Below, in pieces: positions 25,146 to 32,407 of a stretch of 64,000 nt of DNA. How positions within the stretch are numbered: position 1 is the stretch's first letter; each line of letters starts with the position of its first letter. The translations under genes were made by a program, and so were the position numbers. The stretch lies in NCBI RefSeq assembly GCF_007988945.1, contig NZ_BJVC01000003.1, forward strand, positions 62,001 through 126,000, given 5' to 3'. The DNA is from Swaminathania salitolerans. Its GTDB lineage: Bacteria; Pseudomonadota; Alphaproteobacteria; Acetobacterales; Acetobacteraceae. The notes below the pieces were generated by a model. It was not told where the DNA came from and made no database searches. It saw only the letters and a program-made list of their open reading frames with translations.

Positions 25146-27503
25146 ATGAGAAACGTGGCAGCAAAGAGATCGTCCCTTTCAAAGCGAAAGGCGCTCATCG
25201 CCCTTCTCGTCTCGACGACCGCTCTTCCCACCCTCGAGCCGGTCCGCCCGGCATATGCTGCATCTCCCGACGCCTCGCAGGTTTCATCGATGCGCAGGCG
25301 AAACGAATTTGTAACTGCCAGCAACCGACATGCCACGAAACCGGGGGCGCATTCCGCATCCAGCCGATCCGAGACGCTCACTGTCACGGTCGGGCGTCAT
25401 CATTTCCGGTTCAACGCCGCACAACATGAAGCAGATGCGGCAACCCATGTCACCGGCGAGACACTAATCCGTCAGGGCGTGGTCTCGGTGCTGGATCTGC
25501 CACGTATTGCGCCCAACATGACTGTGCAGAGCGTCAACGGAACGGGGACCACCAATTACTTTCTGCGCGGTGTCGGGCTCAACGATTATACCCAGAACAA
25601 CATGTCGTCCGTCCTGGTCTATTACGACGACGTGGCCTTTCCTCTCGCCCGTATGGCATCGGGGCTGATGTTCGACGTGGCCAGCGCGAGCGTCGATCCG
25701 GGACCGGTCGGGTTCGAACACGGCCAGACGGATACAGGCGGCGAGGTGAGTTTTCGCACCGCCGATCCAACAGCGCACTGGCAGACGGGCGTCACGCAGG
25801 ACATCGCAAGCCGTGCACGCAGCCGTACCAACATGTTCGTCTCCGGTCCCCTGCTCGGCGAGACCCTGGCTTTTCGTCTCGCCGCGCAAACGATGCATGG
25901 CGGGGGATGGCAGTACAACCCGGCAAATGGCGACCATCTGGGCGATGCCGATCTCTGGGCGCTTCGCGCGAAACTGAGATGGAGACCGGCTGAGAAAACC
26001 GAATTCATGCTCACCGGACATTGGGTACAGGACGACTCCCAGGCGATCGGCGTCAAGCCCGTCATCAACTTCCTGCCATCCCGTCCTTATCCCGATCTCG
26101 GCTATCAGCAGGCCGCCTGGGACTATCGACAGGCATTCTCGAAGCTGATCGGCCGTTCACCGGGTCTCAAACCGGGCGCCCATGACACATATTGGGGGGC
26201 GGACCTCAAGGGATCGCACGATTTTTCCTTCGCGACCTTGCGCAGTATCAGCGCTTTCGAAACCGAACGCGTGGGCGAATATACCGATCAGGACGGGACG
26301 GCCTGGGCCACCGGAAATAATTACCGCAACATCGTGGCCAACAATTTCTCGCAAGAGCTGCGTCTCGAATCTCGCAAGAAAACGCATCTGCAATGGACGC
26401 TCGGAGCGTATTACAACCGGGTCCGCATGACGCAACAATCCTATTTCGATTTCACCGATTACGTCCCGACCCGGGGCTATATGCAGGAGACGTCCTTCGG
26501 TCAGAATCAACAGACCTTCTCGCAATTCGTCCATATGCGCTATCGCCTGCCGTTTCATCTTCGTCTGCTCGGCGGTCTGAGCCACGAGGCCGATGACCGG
26601 CAACTCCTCGATCTGCGTACGGTCCAGTTCGGTCGCCGCGCCCTCCGGTTCCGGTCGACGGGTGCCAATATGAACCAGTTCTCCGGAACGCTCGGCCTCC
26701 AGTGGCAGCCGGTCGATCGGTTCATGGGTTATTTCAAGGTCAGTCGGGGCGTGAAACCGGGCGGCATGACAGCCAACAATACGGTCGTGCAAGGTCAGCT
26801 CGATCCGTTCAAGCCCGAGACCGTGCTTGCCTACGAAACGGGTTTCAAGGCCGATATCGTACCAGGCAGAGCCAGACTGAACGCGGCGGCCTTCTACTAC
26901 GATTATCACGATCAGCAATATATCGGCACCTATGTCGTGCCGGGATACGGGCCGCTCGGGCGCTATCAGAATATTCCCAAATCGGAATTATGGGGCGTGG
27001 AATTCAGCACCGAGATCACACCCCTGCGCCATGTCTATCTGACGCAAAATCTCGGCTATCTGCGCAGCAAATTTCTCGACTTCCAGGCGGTGAACGTCTC
27101 CGCCGTCAATGCAAACTATACGCGAACAGGCATCTGGGCGCCAATCTATACCGATTATGCCGGAACCGGCGGCATGAACCCCAAACTGACCCTGAACGGC
27201 TCTGGCAGCTATCGTCATCGTATCGTGAAGAATTACGAAGCCGAAGCCGGACTGGACTGGAACTTCAGATCGGCCCAGCCCATGACCCCCGGGGGTACGG
27301 GCGACTACCAGCTTCCGGCATATTTCCTTCTTGGCGCCCATATAACGATGCATCCGCTGAGAGGCCCATGGACAGCGACGGTTTACGCGTCGAATATTCT
27401 CGACAGACAGTATTTCACAACCAGCTCGCAATCCACGACGACCTATTTCCGGATTCCCGGCCCGCCCCGCTTCATAGGCGGGCGTGTCGGCCTGACCTAC
27501 TGA
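25146..27503 (+). CDS. TonB-dependent outer-membrane receptor
   Basis: This 785-residue receptor has a long signal peptide (core ALIALLVSTTALPTLEPVRPA) ending near AYA. A plug domain follows (about residues 100-210: GETLIRQGVVSVLDLPRIAP, NYFLRGVGLNDY), and the 22-strand barrel ends in GGRVGLTY, a typical outer-membrane terminus. The barrel has the KPGGMTANN and ETGFKADIVPGRARLNAAAFYYDY strands seen in substrate receptors of the FecA/CirA superfamily. It uses TonB energy to import a scarce ligand. The gene heads a run with an MFS permease and an M20 hydrolase, which suggests an organic substrate rather than a siderophore. The ATG is preceded by CAGGAGCTGGG. Confidence 0.93.
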   Translation: MRNVAAKRSSLSKRKALIALLVSTTALPTLEPVRPAYAASPDASQVSSMRRRNEFVTASNRHATKPGAHSASSRSETLTVTVGRHHFRFNAAQHEADAATHVTGETLIRQGVVSVLDLPRIAPNMTVQSVNGTGTTNYFLRGVGLNDYTQNNMSSVLVYYDDVAFPLARMASGLMFDVASASVDPGPVGFEHGQTDTGGEVSFRTADPTAHWQTGVTQDIASRARSRTNMFVSGPLLGETLAFRLAAQTMHGGGWQYNPANGDHLGDADLWALRAKLRWRPAEKTEFMLTGHWVQDDSQAIGVKPVINFLPSRPYPDLGYQQAAWDYRQAFSKLIGRSPGLKPGAHDTYWGADLKGSHDFSFATLRSISAFETERVGEYTDQDGTAWATGNNYRNIVANNFSQELRLESRKKTHLQWTLGAYYNRVRMTQQSYFDFTDYVPTRGYMQETSFGQNQQTFSQFVHMRYRLPFHLRLLGGLSHEADDRQLLDLRTVQFGRRALRFRSTGANMNQFSGTLGLQWQPVDRFMGYFKVSRGVKPGGMTANNTVVQGQLDPFKPETVLAYETGFKADIVPGRARLNAAAFYYDYHDQQYIGTYVVPGYGPLGRYQNIPKSELWGVEFSTEITPLRHVYLTQNLGYLRSKFLDFQAVNVSAVNANYTRTGIWAPIYTDYAGTGGMNPKLTLNGSGSYRHRIVKNYEAEAGLDWNFRSAQPMTPGGTGDYQLPAYFLLGAHITMHPLRGPWTATVYASNILDRQYFTTSSQSTTTYFRIPGPPRFIGGRVGLTY

Positions 27504-27535
27504 CCCCTCTCTTGCCCGCGAAGGAATGACGCATC

Positions 27536-28852
27536 ATGACCGGAACGGATACGGATCGAAAAAGAAGACGGGTCATTCTGGCCGCCTGTATCGGAAACTT
27601 CCTCGAATTCTACAATTTCATGGCTTATGCGTTCTTCGCCCCGATGATCGCGAAGGCGTTTTTTCCGGACAGCGTCGGTCTCGCAGGGTTGTTCGATGCA
27701 CTCATCACCTTCGGGGCCGGTTTCGTCCTCCGGCCGCTCGGCGCATTCTGCGTGGGGCTCTATGCACGGCGCTTCGGTCATCAGGCGGCGCTGATCCTGA
27801 CCTTCGCGATCATGGCCGCCGGGTCGCTCCTTCTCGCGGTCACACCGCCCACCCGGATCATGGGCGTTGGTGCCGCAGCACTGATCGTTCTCGCGCGGAT
27901 GCTGCAAGGATTTTCCGATGGGGGAGAGGTCGGTCCGGCGACTGCCCTGCTCTACGATTCGGCACCGCCCGGGAAAGGCGGTATCGTCAGTGTCATGCAA
28001 TATGTGACGCAGCTTCTCGGCATGGGCGTTGCCGTCATTTTCGGGCTGATCCTGTCTCTCATCCTCTCACCGGAGGCCCTCTACAGCTGGGGCTGGCGCC
28101 TTCCCTTCGTCGGCGGAATCGCCATCCTTCCCTTCGGCTTCTGGCTGCGCAGGGGGCTGGCCTCACATGCCCATCATGCTGCGCCACCGCCATTCTCCGT
28201 CACGCTCGGCCTTCTCTTCGTGCCCAGAACCCTCCTGATCTTCCTGCTCATCGTCTTCGGAACCATCACCAACTATCTGCGTGCGTTCGGGGTCAGCTAC
28301 GCGGTCACCGTCCTGCACCTGCCGCCCGACATCGCCATGTCGGCCATGGCAGTCGGTCTGCTCTGCGGTATCGTCGCTGTCGCTGCCGGAATGCGTATCG
28401 CCAGCCGTCATCCCGATCCGGTCCGTTTCGTCATCTGGATTTCCATCATCGGAACGCCTCTTAGTGTCGCATATTACGCCCTTTCGCTGATGTATCCGGG
28501 TCTGTGGACCCAGATCGGGCTCAACGCGACCATCTTCCTCTCTTCCGGCCTGCTGATCGCTCCGGTCTGGCGCCTTCTTTTCGACGCCATTCCCGACCAT
28601 AGCCGGGCCTTCGTCTTCGGCCTCGTCTATGCCGTCGCAGTCTCGGTTTTCGGAGGTCTCACCCAACCCGTGACAGTATTGCTGATCGCACGGTTCCATG
28701 ATCCGATGGTCCCGGCCTGGATGATCGGCGGGCTGACGCCGCTCACCCTGTTCACCTATCTGGCCTTGCGGCGCCTCGTGGCTCCCGCCGCAGACCGATA
28801 TCCCGTCCCCCATCCCGCGACCGCCCATCCCGCAACCGACCACACTGCGTGA
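27536..28852 (+). CDS. MFS transporter, metabolite:H+ symporter-like
   Basis: This 438-residue permease has about 12 hydrophobic helices. The start ILAACIGNFLEFYNFMAYAFF matches the metabolite:H+ symporter (MHS) branch, as does the loop RPLGAFCVGLYARRFGHQAAL between helices 2 and 3. The segment ARMLQGFSDGGEVGPATALLYD is the MHS form of the conserved helix 4-5 motif. The ribosome-binding site AAGGAA lies just before the ATG, 32 bp after the TonB receptor. It should carry into the cytosol the compound that the receptor brings into the periplasm. The end overlaps the approach of the M20 gene closely. Confidence 0.9.
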   Translation: MTGTDTDRKRRRVILAACIGNFLEFYNFMAYAFFAPMIAKAFFPDSVGLAGLFDALITFGAGFVLRPLGAFCVGLYARRFGHQAALILTFAIMAAGSLLLAVTPPTRIMGVGAAALIVLARMLQGFSDGGEVGPATALLYDSAPPGKGGIVSVMQYVTQLLGMGVAVIFGLILSLILSPEALYSWGWRLPFVGGIAILPFGFWLRRGLASHAHHAAPPPFSVTLGLLFVPRTLLIFLLIVFGTITNYLRAFGVSYAVTVLHLPPDIAMSAMAVGLLCGIVAVAAGMRIASRHPDPVRFVIWISIIGTPLSVAYYALSLMYPGLWTQIGLNATIFLSSGLLIAPVWRLLFDAIPDHSRAFVFGLVYAVAVSVFGGLTQPVTVLLIARFHDPMVPAWMIGGLTPLTLFTYLALRRLVAPAADRYPVPHPATAHPATDHTA

Positions 28853-28882
28853 ATGTCTCCCGCCTGGAAGGAAACCCTGCCG

Positions 28883-30289
28883 ATGAAGAATTCCGATGCC
28901 ATTCTCTCCTTCGTCGATGATCGCGCCGAGAGTCTGATCGCCCTCAGCGACGCGGTCTGGGAGGTGCCGGAAACCAATTTCGAGGAAATCCGTTCCTGCG
29001 CCCTGCACACGGACAAACTCGTCGAGGAAGGCTTCCGCGTCACCCGCAATGTCGCGGACATCCCCACTGCCGTGATGGGAGAAGCCGGGGAAGGCGGTCC
29101 TGTCATCGCCTTCCTCGGCGAATACGACGCATTGCCCGATCTGACCAACGCAGCGGGTGCGACGGAACACACGCCCCTCCCCGGCAATGGCAATGGCCAT
29201 GCCTGCGGCCATAATCTTCTGGGCTCTGCGGCCCTTCTGGCTGCCACCGCCCTCAAGAATTTCCTTGCCGCCCACAAGCTTCCGGGGCGTATCCGCTATT
29301 ACGGCTGTCCCGCCGAGGAAGGCGGTGCGGGCAAGGCCTTCATGGTGCGCGAGGGAGTCTTCAGGGACGTGGACGCGGCAATTTCCTGGCATCCTCTCTA
29401 TTTCACCGGGGTTTTCCCTCCCGCCTCGCTCGCGAATATACGCCTCGATTTCACCTTTCACGGCAAGGCCGCCCATGCCGCCGCCGCTCCCTTCCTCGGA
29501 CGGTCCGCGCTCGATGCGACGGAACTGATGAATATCGGCGTCAATTATCTGCGCGAACATATGCTGCCCAGTTCCCGGATCCATTATGCCTATCTCGACG
29601 CGGGCGGCACAGCACCGAACGTCGTCCAGGCCCGGACGACCATCCGCTATGTCGTGCGCACGCTCGACCTGTCGGAGCTCCCGCCATTGCTGGGACGCGT
29701 GCGCAGGATTGCCGAAGGCGCCGCCCTCATGACGGAGACACGGGTGGAGGAGCGCGTGATCAGTGCCATGGCCAATCTTCTGCCCTGCCCGCCTCTCGAA
29801 CGCCTCATGCAGGCGAATCTCGAGCGTCTTGGCCCTCCACCATTCGACGAGGACGATCGGCAGTTCGCGCGGGCAATGCAGGAGACCTTCCCGAAAACCG
29901 ATATCGCTTCGGCTTTCCGCATGGTCGGGCAGGACGTAGCCCTCGACAGGCCCCTGGCGGATTTCGTTCTTCCGGCATCGGGAACACACGCCTCTCTCGG
30001 ATCGACCGATGTGGGGGATGTCAGCTGGACGGTCCCAACGGTCCAGGCGCTCGGCGCGACCTGCGCCATCGGCACCCAGTTGCACTCCTGGCAGATGACG
30101 GCGCAGGGGAAATCGTCGATCGCCCATAAGGGCATGGTCCATGTCGCCAAGATCATGGCGATGACCGGGCTGGATCTGATCCTCCAGCCGGATCTGCTCG
30201 CAGAGGCGAAGGCAGACCATGCCGCCCGGCTTTCGGCCCAGCCCTATGAAACCATGATCCCGGCAGATACGCGTCCCTCGAAGGACTGA
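28883..30289 (+). CDS. M20-family amidohydrolase (AbgB-like)
   Basis: This 468-residue zinc hydrolase is of the M20 aminoacylase type. Metal-site motifs are GEYDALP (near residues 80-86), GHACGHN (105-111) and PAEEGGAGK. A dimerisation insert with HGKAAHAAAAPFLGRSALD follows. The length and motifs fit AbgB, the p-aminobenzoyl-glutamate hydrolase subunit, and related N-acyl-amino-acid or amide hydrolases. The ATG at 28883 is preferred over that at 28853 because AAGGAAA precedes it at the right distance. Co-direction with the receptor and permease suggests hydrolysis of an imported amide conjugate. The substrate is not predictable from sequence. Confidence 0.88.
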   Translation: MKNSDAILSFVDDRAESLIALSDAVWEVPETNFEEIRSCALHTDKLVEEGFRVTRNVADIPTAVMGEAGEGGPVIAFLGEYDALPDLTNAAGATEHTPLPGNGNGHACGHNLLGSAALLAATALKNFLAAHKLPGRIRYYGCPAEEGGAGKAFMVREGVFRDVDAAISWHPLYFTGVFPPASLANIRLDFTFHGKAAHAAAAPFLGRSALDATELMNIGVNYLREHMLPSSRIHYAYLDAGGTAPNVVQARTTIRYVVRTLDLSELPPLLGRVRRIAEGAALMTETRVEERVISAMANLLPCPPLERLMQANLERLGPPPFDEDDRQFARAMQETFPKTDIASAFRMVGQDVALDRPLADFVLPASGTHASLGSTDVGDVSWTVPTVQALGATCAIGTQLHSWQMTAQGKSSIAHKGMVHVAKIMAMTGLDLILQPDLLAEAKADHAARLSAQPYETMIPADTRPSKD

Positions 30290-30319
30290 GTGCGTTTCCG
30301 ACCCCATGCCCGTCCCGGT

Positions 30320-30421
30320 TACCGACCCTCGGGGGCTACCTGGCCGTGGGAGTTACCGGGTCGTGGGAGTCACCGGGCCGTGGGGGTTATCGGGCCGCGG
30401 GAATTACCGGGTGAGCGGGGT
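30320..30421. repeat. Degenerate 17-bp tandem repeat, about six copies
   Basis: Six imperfect 17-bp units fit the pattern TACCGGGCCGTGGGAGT (starts at 30320, 30337, 30354, 30371, 30388 and 30405). They fill the gap between the convergent M20 and epimerase genes. Similarity falls off at both ends, which marks an old, decaying array. Confidence 0.75.
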
Positions 30422-30450
30422 CACAGCGACACCGGGGTTACGGTGACCCC
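30417..30450. terminator. Possible bidirectional terminator hairpin
   Basis: GGGGTCAC (30417-30424) pairs with GTGACCCC (30443-30450), with CACCG / CGGTG possible inside the loop. It sits between convergent stop codons, but no T-run follows on either strand, so it is only a weak candidate. Confidence 0.35.
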
Positions 30451-30454
30451 GGAA

Positions 30455-31339
30455 TCATGACGACACGCGCAAGGCGGCGGCCTCGCGTGCGGATTTGATC
30501 TGCACCTCGGTGAAGGCGCGTGCATGGGCGGCCAGATCGTATCCGTCGGTCCACAGATCGCGCCAGATTCCGAGAATGCCCTCGAGAGGCTGCCCGACCA
30601 CCGCGCTCGAAAAGGACTCGAAGGTGATCGGCCCCTCATAGGCGATCTGGTTCAGCGCCCGGAAGATACGGGAGAACGCGATCGAACCCGAGCCGAGATA
30701 GCCGCGATGGGACTCACCGGTATGAAAATAGCCGAGAAGCGAACCGGCTTCGCGAATGGCCTCGGCAGGATCCGCCTCCTCGATATTCATGTGATAGCAA
30801 TCGAGATGCAGCTTCACATTCGGCATATCGACGCGCCTGACATAGGCGATGGCCTGTCGCGCCGTGTTGAGCACATTCGATTCGTAGCGATTGACCACTT
30901 CCATGCCGAGCGTGATCCCGCTCGCCTGCGCCTTCCCGGCCACCTTGCGCATCACGGCCACGGAGTTGCGCAATCCGGCTTCGGTCGTAGGGGTCTCGTA
31001 TTTGCGGAATGCCGAATAGAGAATACCGCAGACATGAGTGGCGCCCAGATCGCGCGCGAGCGAAACGGCATCGAGGAGATGCGCCTCCCCGCGCCTTACG
31101 CAATCGGCATCTTCGGAGGAGATATCCATCCCGGCCGTGAGCCCGAAGGACATCGTGACGCCAAGCCGGTTCCGTTCGAGCTCACGCAGGGTCGAGGCCA
31201 CGTCGAAGGCCGCGAGATCCATGGTCGAGACCTCGATCAGATCGTATCCCAGCGCAGCAGTCGCCTCGATGGCTTTTGCGGCGTCGTCCGGGGTCCAGTG
31301 CGGCGTCCAGACGAAAGCGTGAAGTCCGAGCTTGTTCAT
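30455..31339 (-). CDS. Sugar 3-epimerase of the D-tagatose/D-psicose 3-epimerase family
   Basis: This 294-residue TIM-barrel enzyme should interconvert ketoses at C3 using a divalent metal. The four metal ligands known in Pseudomonas cichorii D-tagatose 3-epimerase (Glu152, Asp185, His211, Glu246) align with Glu147, Asp180, His206 and Glu241 here at a constant offset of five. This is strong evidence for the fold and active site. Sugar preference (psicose, tagatose or ribulose) is not predictable. The ATG at 31339 follows GGAGG at good spacing. The gene is convergent with the M20 gene and has its own upstream region with GTTCAT/ATGAAC repeats. Confidence 0.9.
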   Translation of the reverse strand: MNKLGLHAFVWTPHWTPDDAAKAIEATAALGYDLIEVSTMDLAAFDVASTLRELERNRLGVTMSFGLTAGMDISSEDADCVRRGEAHLLDAVSLARDLGATHVCGILYSAFRKYETPTTEAGLRNSVAVMRKVAGKAQASGITLGMEVVNRYESNVLNTARQAIAYVRRVDMPNVKLHLDCYHMNIEEADPAEAIREAGSLLGYFHTGESHRGYLGSGSIAFSRIFRALNQIAYEGPITFESFSSAVVGQPLEGILGIWRDLWTDGYDLAAHARAFTEVQIKSAREAAALRVSS

Positions 31340-31699
31340 GAATCCGGTCCTCCGTGGGGAGATGCAACCCGAACCGCGATCAGCCAGCGCGCCAGCCTCC
31401 CTCGAGAGGCATGCCGGATCCCGGCGGGGATCCGCCGGACACAGGCAGGCGAGGTCCCGGTCAGGGCATCCGTCAGGCGCGGAGACGCGATATCCGGACT
31501 CCACCGGGATCGGCCATCCGACCCCGGAAAAAGCCTAGATGAACCCGAAATGAACAGCGAATGACGTTCATGTTATTTTTTGTCACGGCGGCAACGCGAA
31601 GAACCGGATGCGCCCGATCTTGGATGCCCGATCTGGAAAGCCCGATCTGGAAAGCCCTGTCCGTTGCGTGAGCCTTCGCGCGTGCCCTATCGGGTGCGC
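31340..31699. other. Upstream region of the epimerase gene, with ATGAAC half-sites
   Basis: About 360 bp without a gene. It contains three ATGAAC/GTTCAT half-sites: ATGAAC at 31539 and 31550, and GTTCAT at 31566. The last two form an inverted repeat (ATGAAC, 10 bp, GTTCAT), a possible operator upstream of the epimerase gene. A short direct repeat, GCCCGATCTGGAAA, follows near 31625-31655. No terminator with a T-run was found after the phosphatase gene, which ends at 31700. Confidence 0.45.
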
Positions 31700-32407
31700 T
31701 CAGTCCGCGACCAGACTTGCAGGAAGCTCGTTCACGGTCACGACGCGCCAGACACCGCCGATACGCTCCAGAATGGAGAGGGACAGGTTCTGGATCGAAA
31801 AGCGCAGGGCCGTGTCGGGATGCACGTTCAGCGCGTGGGAAATAGCCGCGCGTATCGCTCCGCCATGGCTGACGACGACCGTATCGCGGCCCTCGTTCTG
31901 ATCGGCCTGCTCGTCGAGAGCATGACCCACCCGCGCGCAGACATCGAGCATGCTTTCGCCACCGGGAGGCTGTTCCGAGGCCGAGAGGGACCAGAAATTA
32001 TGGGCGGTCTGGCGCAGGCGGAGCGGCAATTCGTGATGGGGCAGATTATGCCACTCACCCATCGATTGTTCCGTGAAACGCGGCTCGATGGTCAGATCGC
32101 GCGTGCCGTATCCCGCAGCGAAGATTGCGCGCGCGGTATCCTGGGCACGCTTGAGCGGCGAGACGACCCAGCGAGCCCCGGAGGGCAGACGCCGCCCGAG
32201 AGCGGCATAATAGGGCACCTGCAAGGCAAGGCTCTCGCTGCAGAGTTCCACATCCATCGCACCGTAGACACGCATGCGCGCGGCCGCCTCGACAATGGCA
32301 TGACGCACCAGCCAGAAACGGGTCACGCCCGAAGGCAGCTGCATGGAATCGAGAAAATGCCCGTGCCCCGGAGCGGTCTCGGACGGTATCGACGGGTTCT
32401 GACTCAT
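31700..32407 (-). CDS. Histidine phosphatase family protein
   Basis: This 235-residue protein of the phosphoglycerate mutase-like superfamily carries the catalytic motif FWLVRHAIVEAAARMRVYG (the RHG motif appears as RHA). The second catalytic His lies in VVVSHGGAIRAAISHAL. The segment SPLKRAQDTARAIF is also typical. Members are phosphatases with phosphohistidine intermediates and many possible substrates, including alpha-ribazole phosphate in cobalamin synthesis. Its start overlaps the stop of the PLP-enzyme gene by four bases (ATGA), so both proteins are made in equal measure and probably act in one pathway. The substrate cannot be assigned. Confidence 0.87.
   Translation of the reverse strand: MSQNPSIPSETAPGHGHFLDSMQLPSGVTRFWLVRHAIVEAAARMRVYGAMDVELCSESLALQVPYYAALGRRLPSGARWVVSPLKRAQDTARAIFAAGYGTRDLTIEPRFTEQSMGEWHNLPHHELPLRLRQTAHNFWSLSASEQPPGGESMLDVCARVGHALDEQADQNEGRDTVVVSHGGAIRAAISHALNVHPDTALRFSIQNLSLSILERIGGVWRVVTVNELPASLVAD

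Noticed and set aside
28163-30307. Reverse frame of 714 codons opposite the MFS and M20 genes
   Set aside because: It spans two genes that are both well identified on the other strand and shows no domain of its own.
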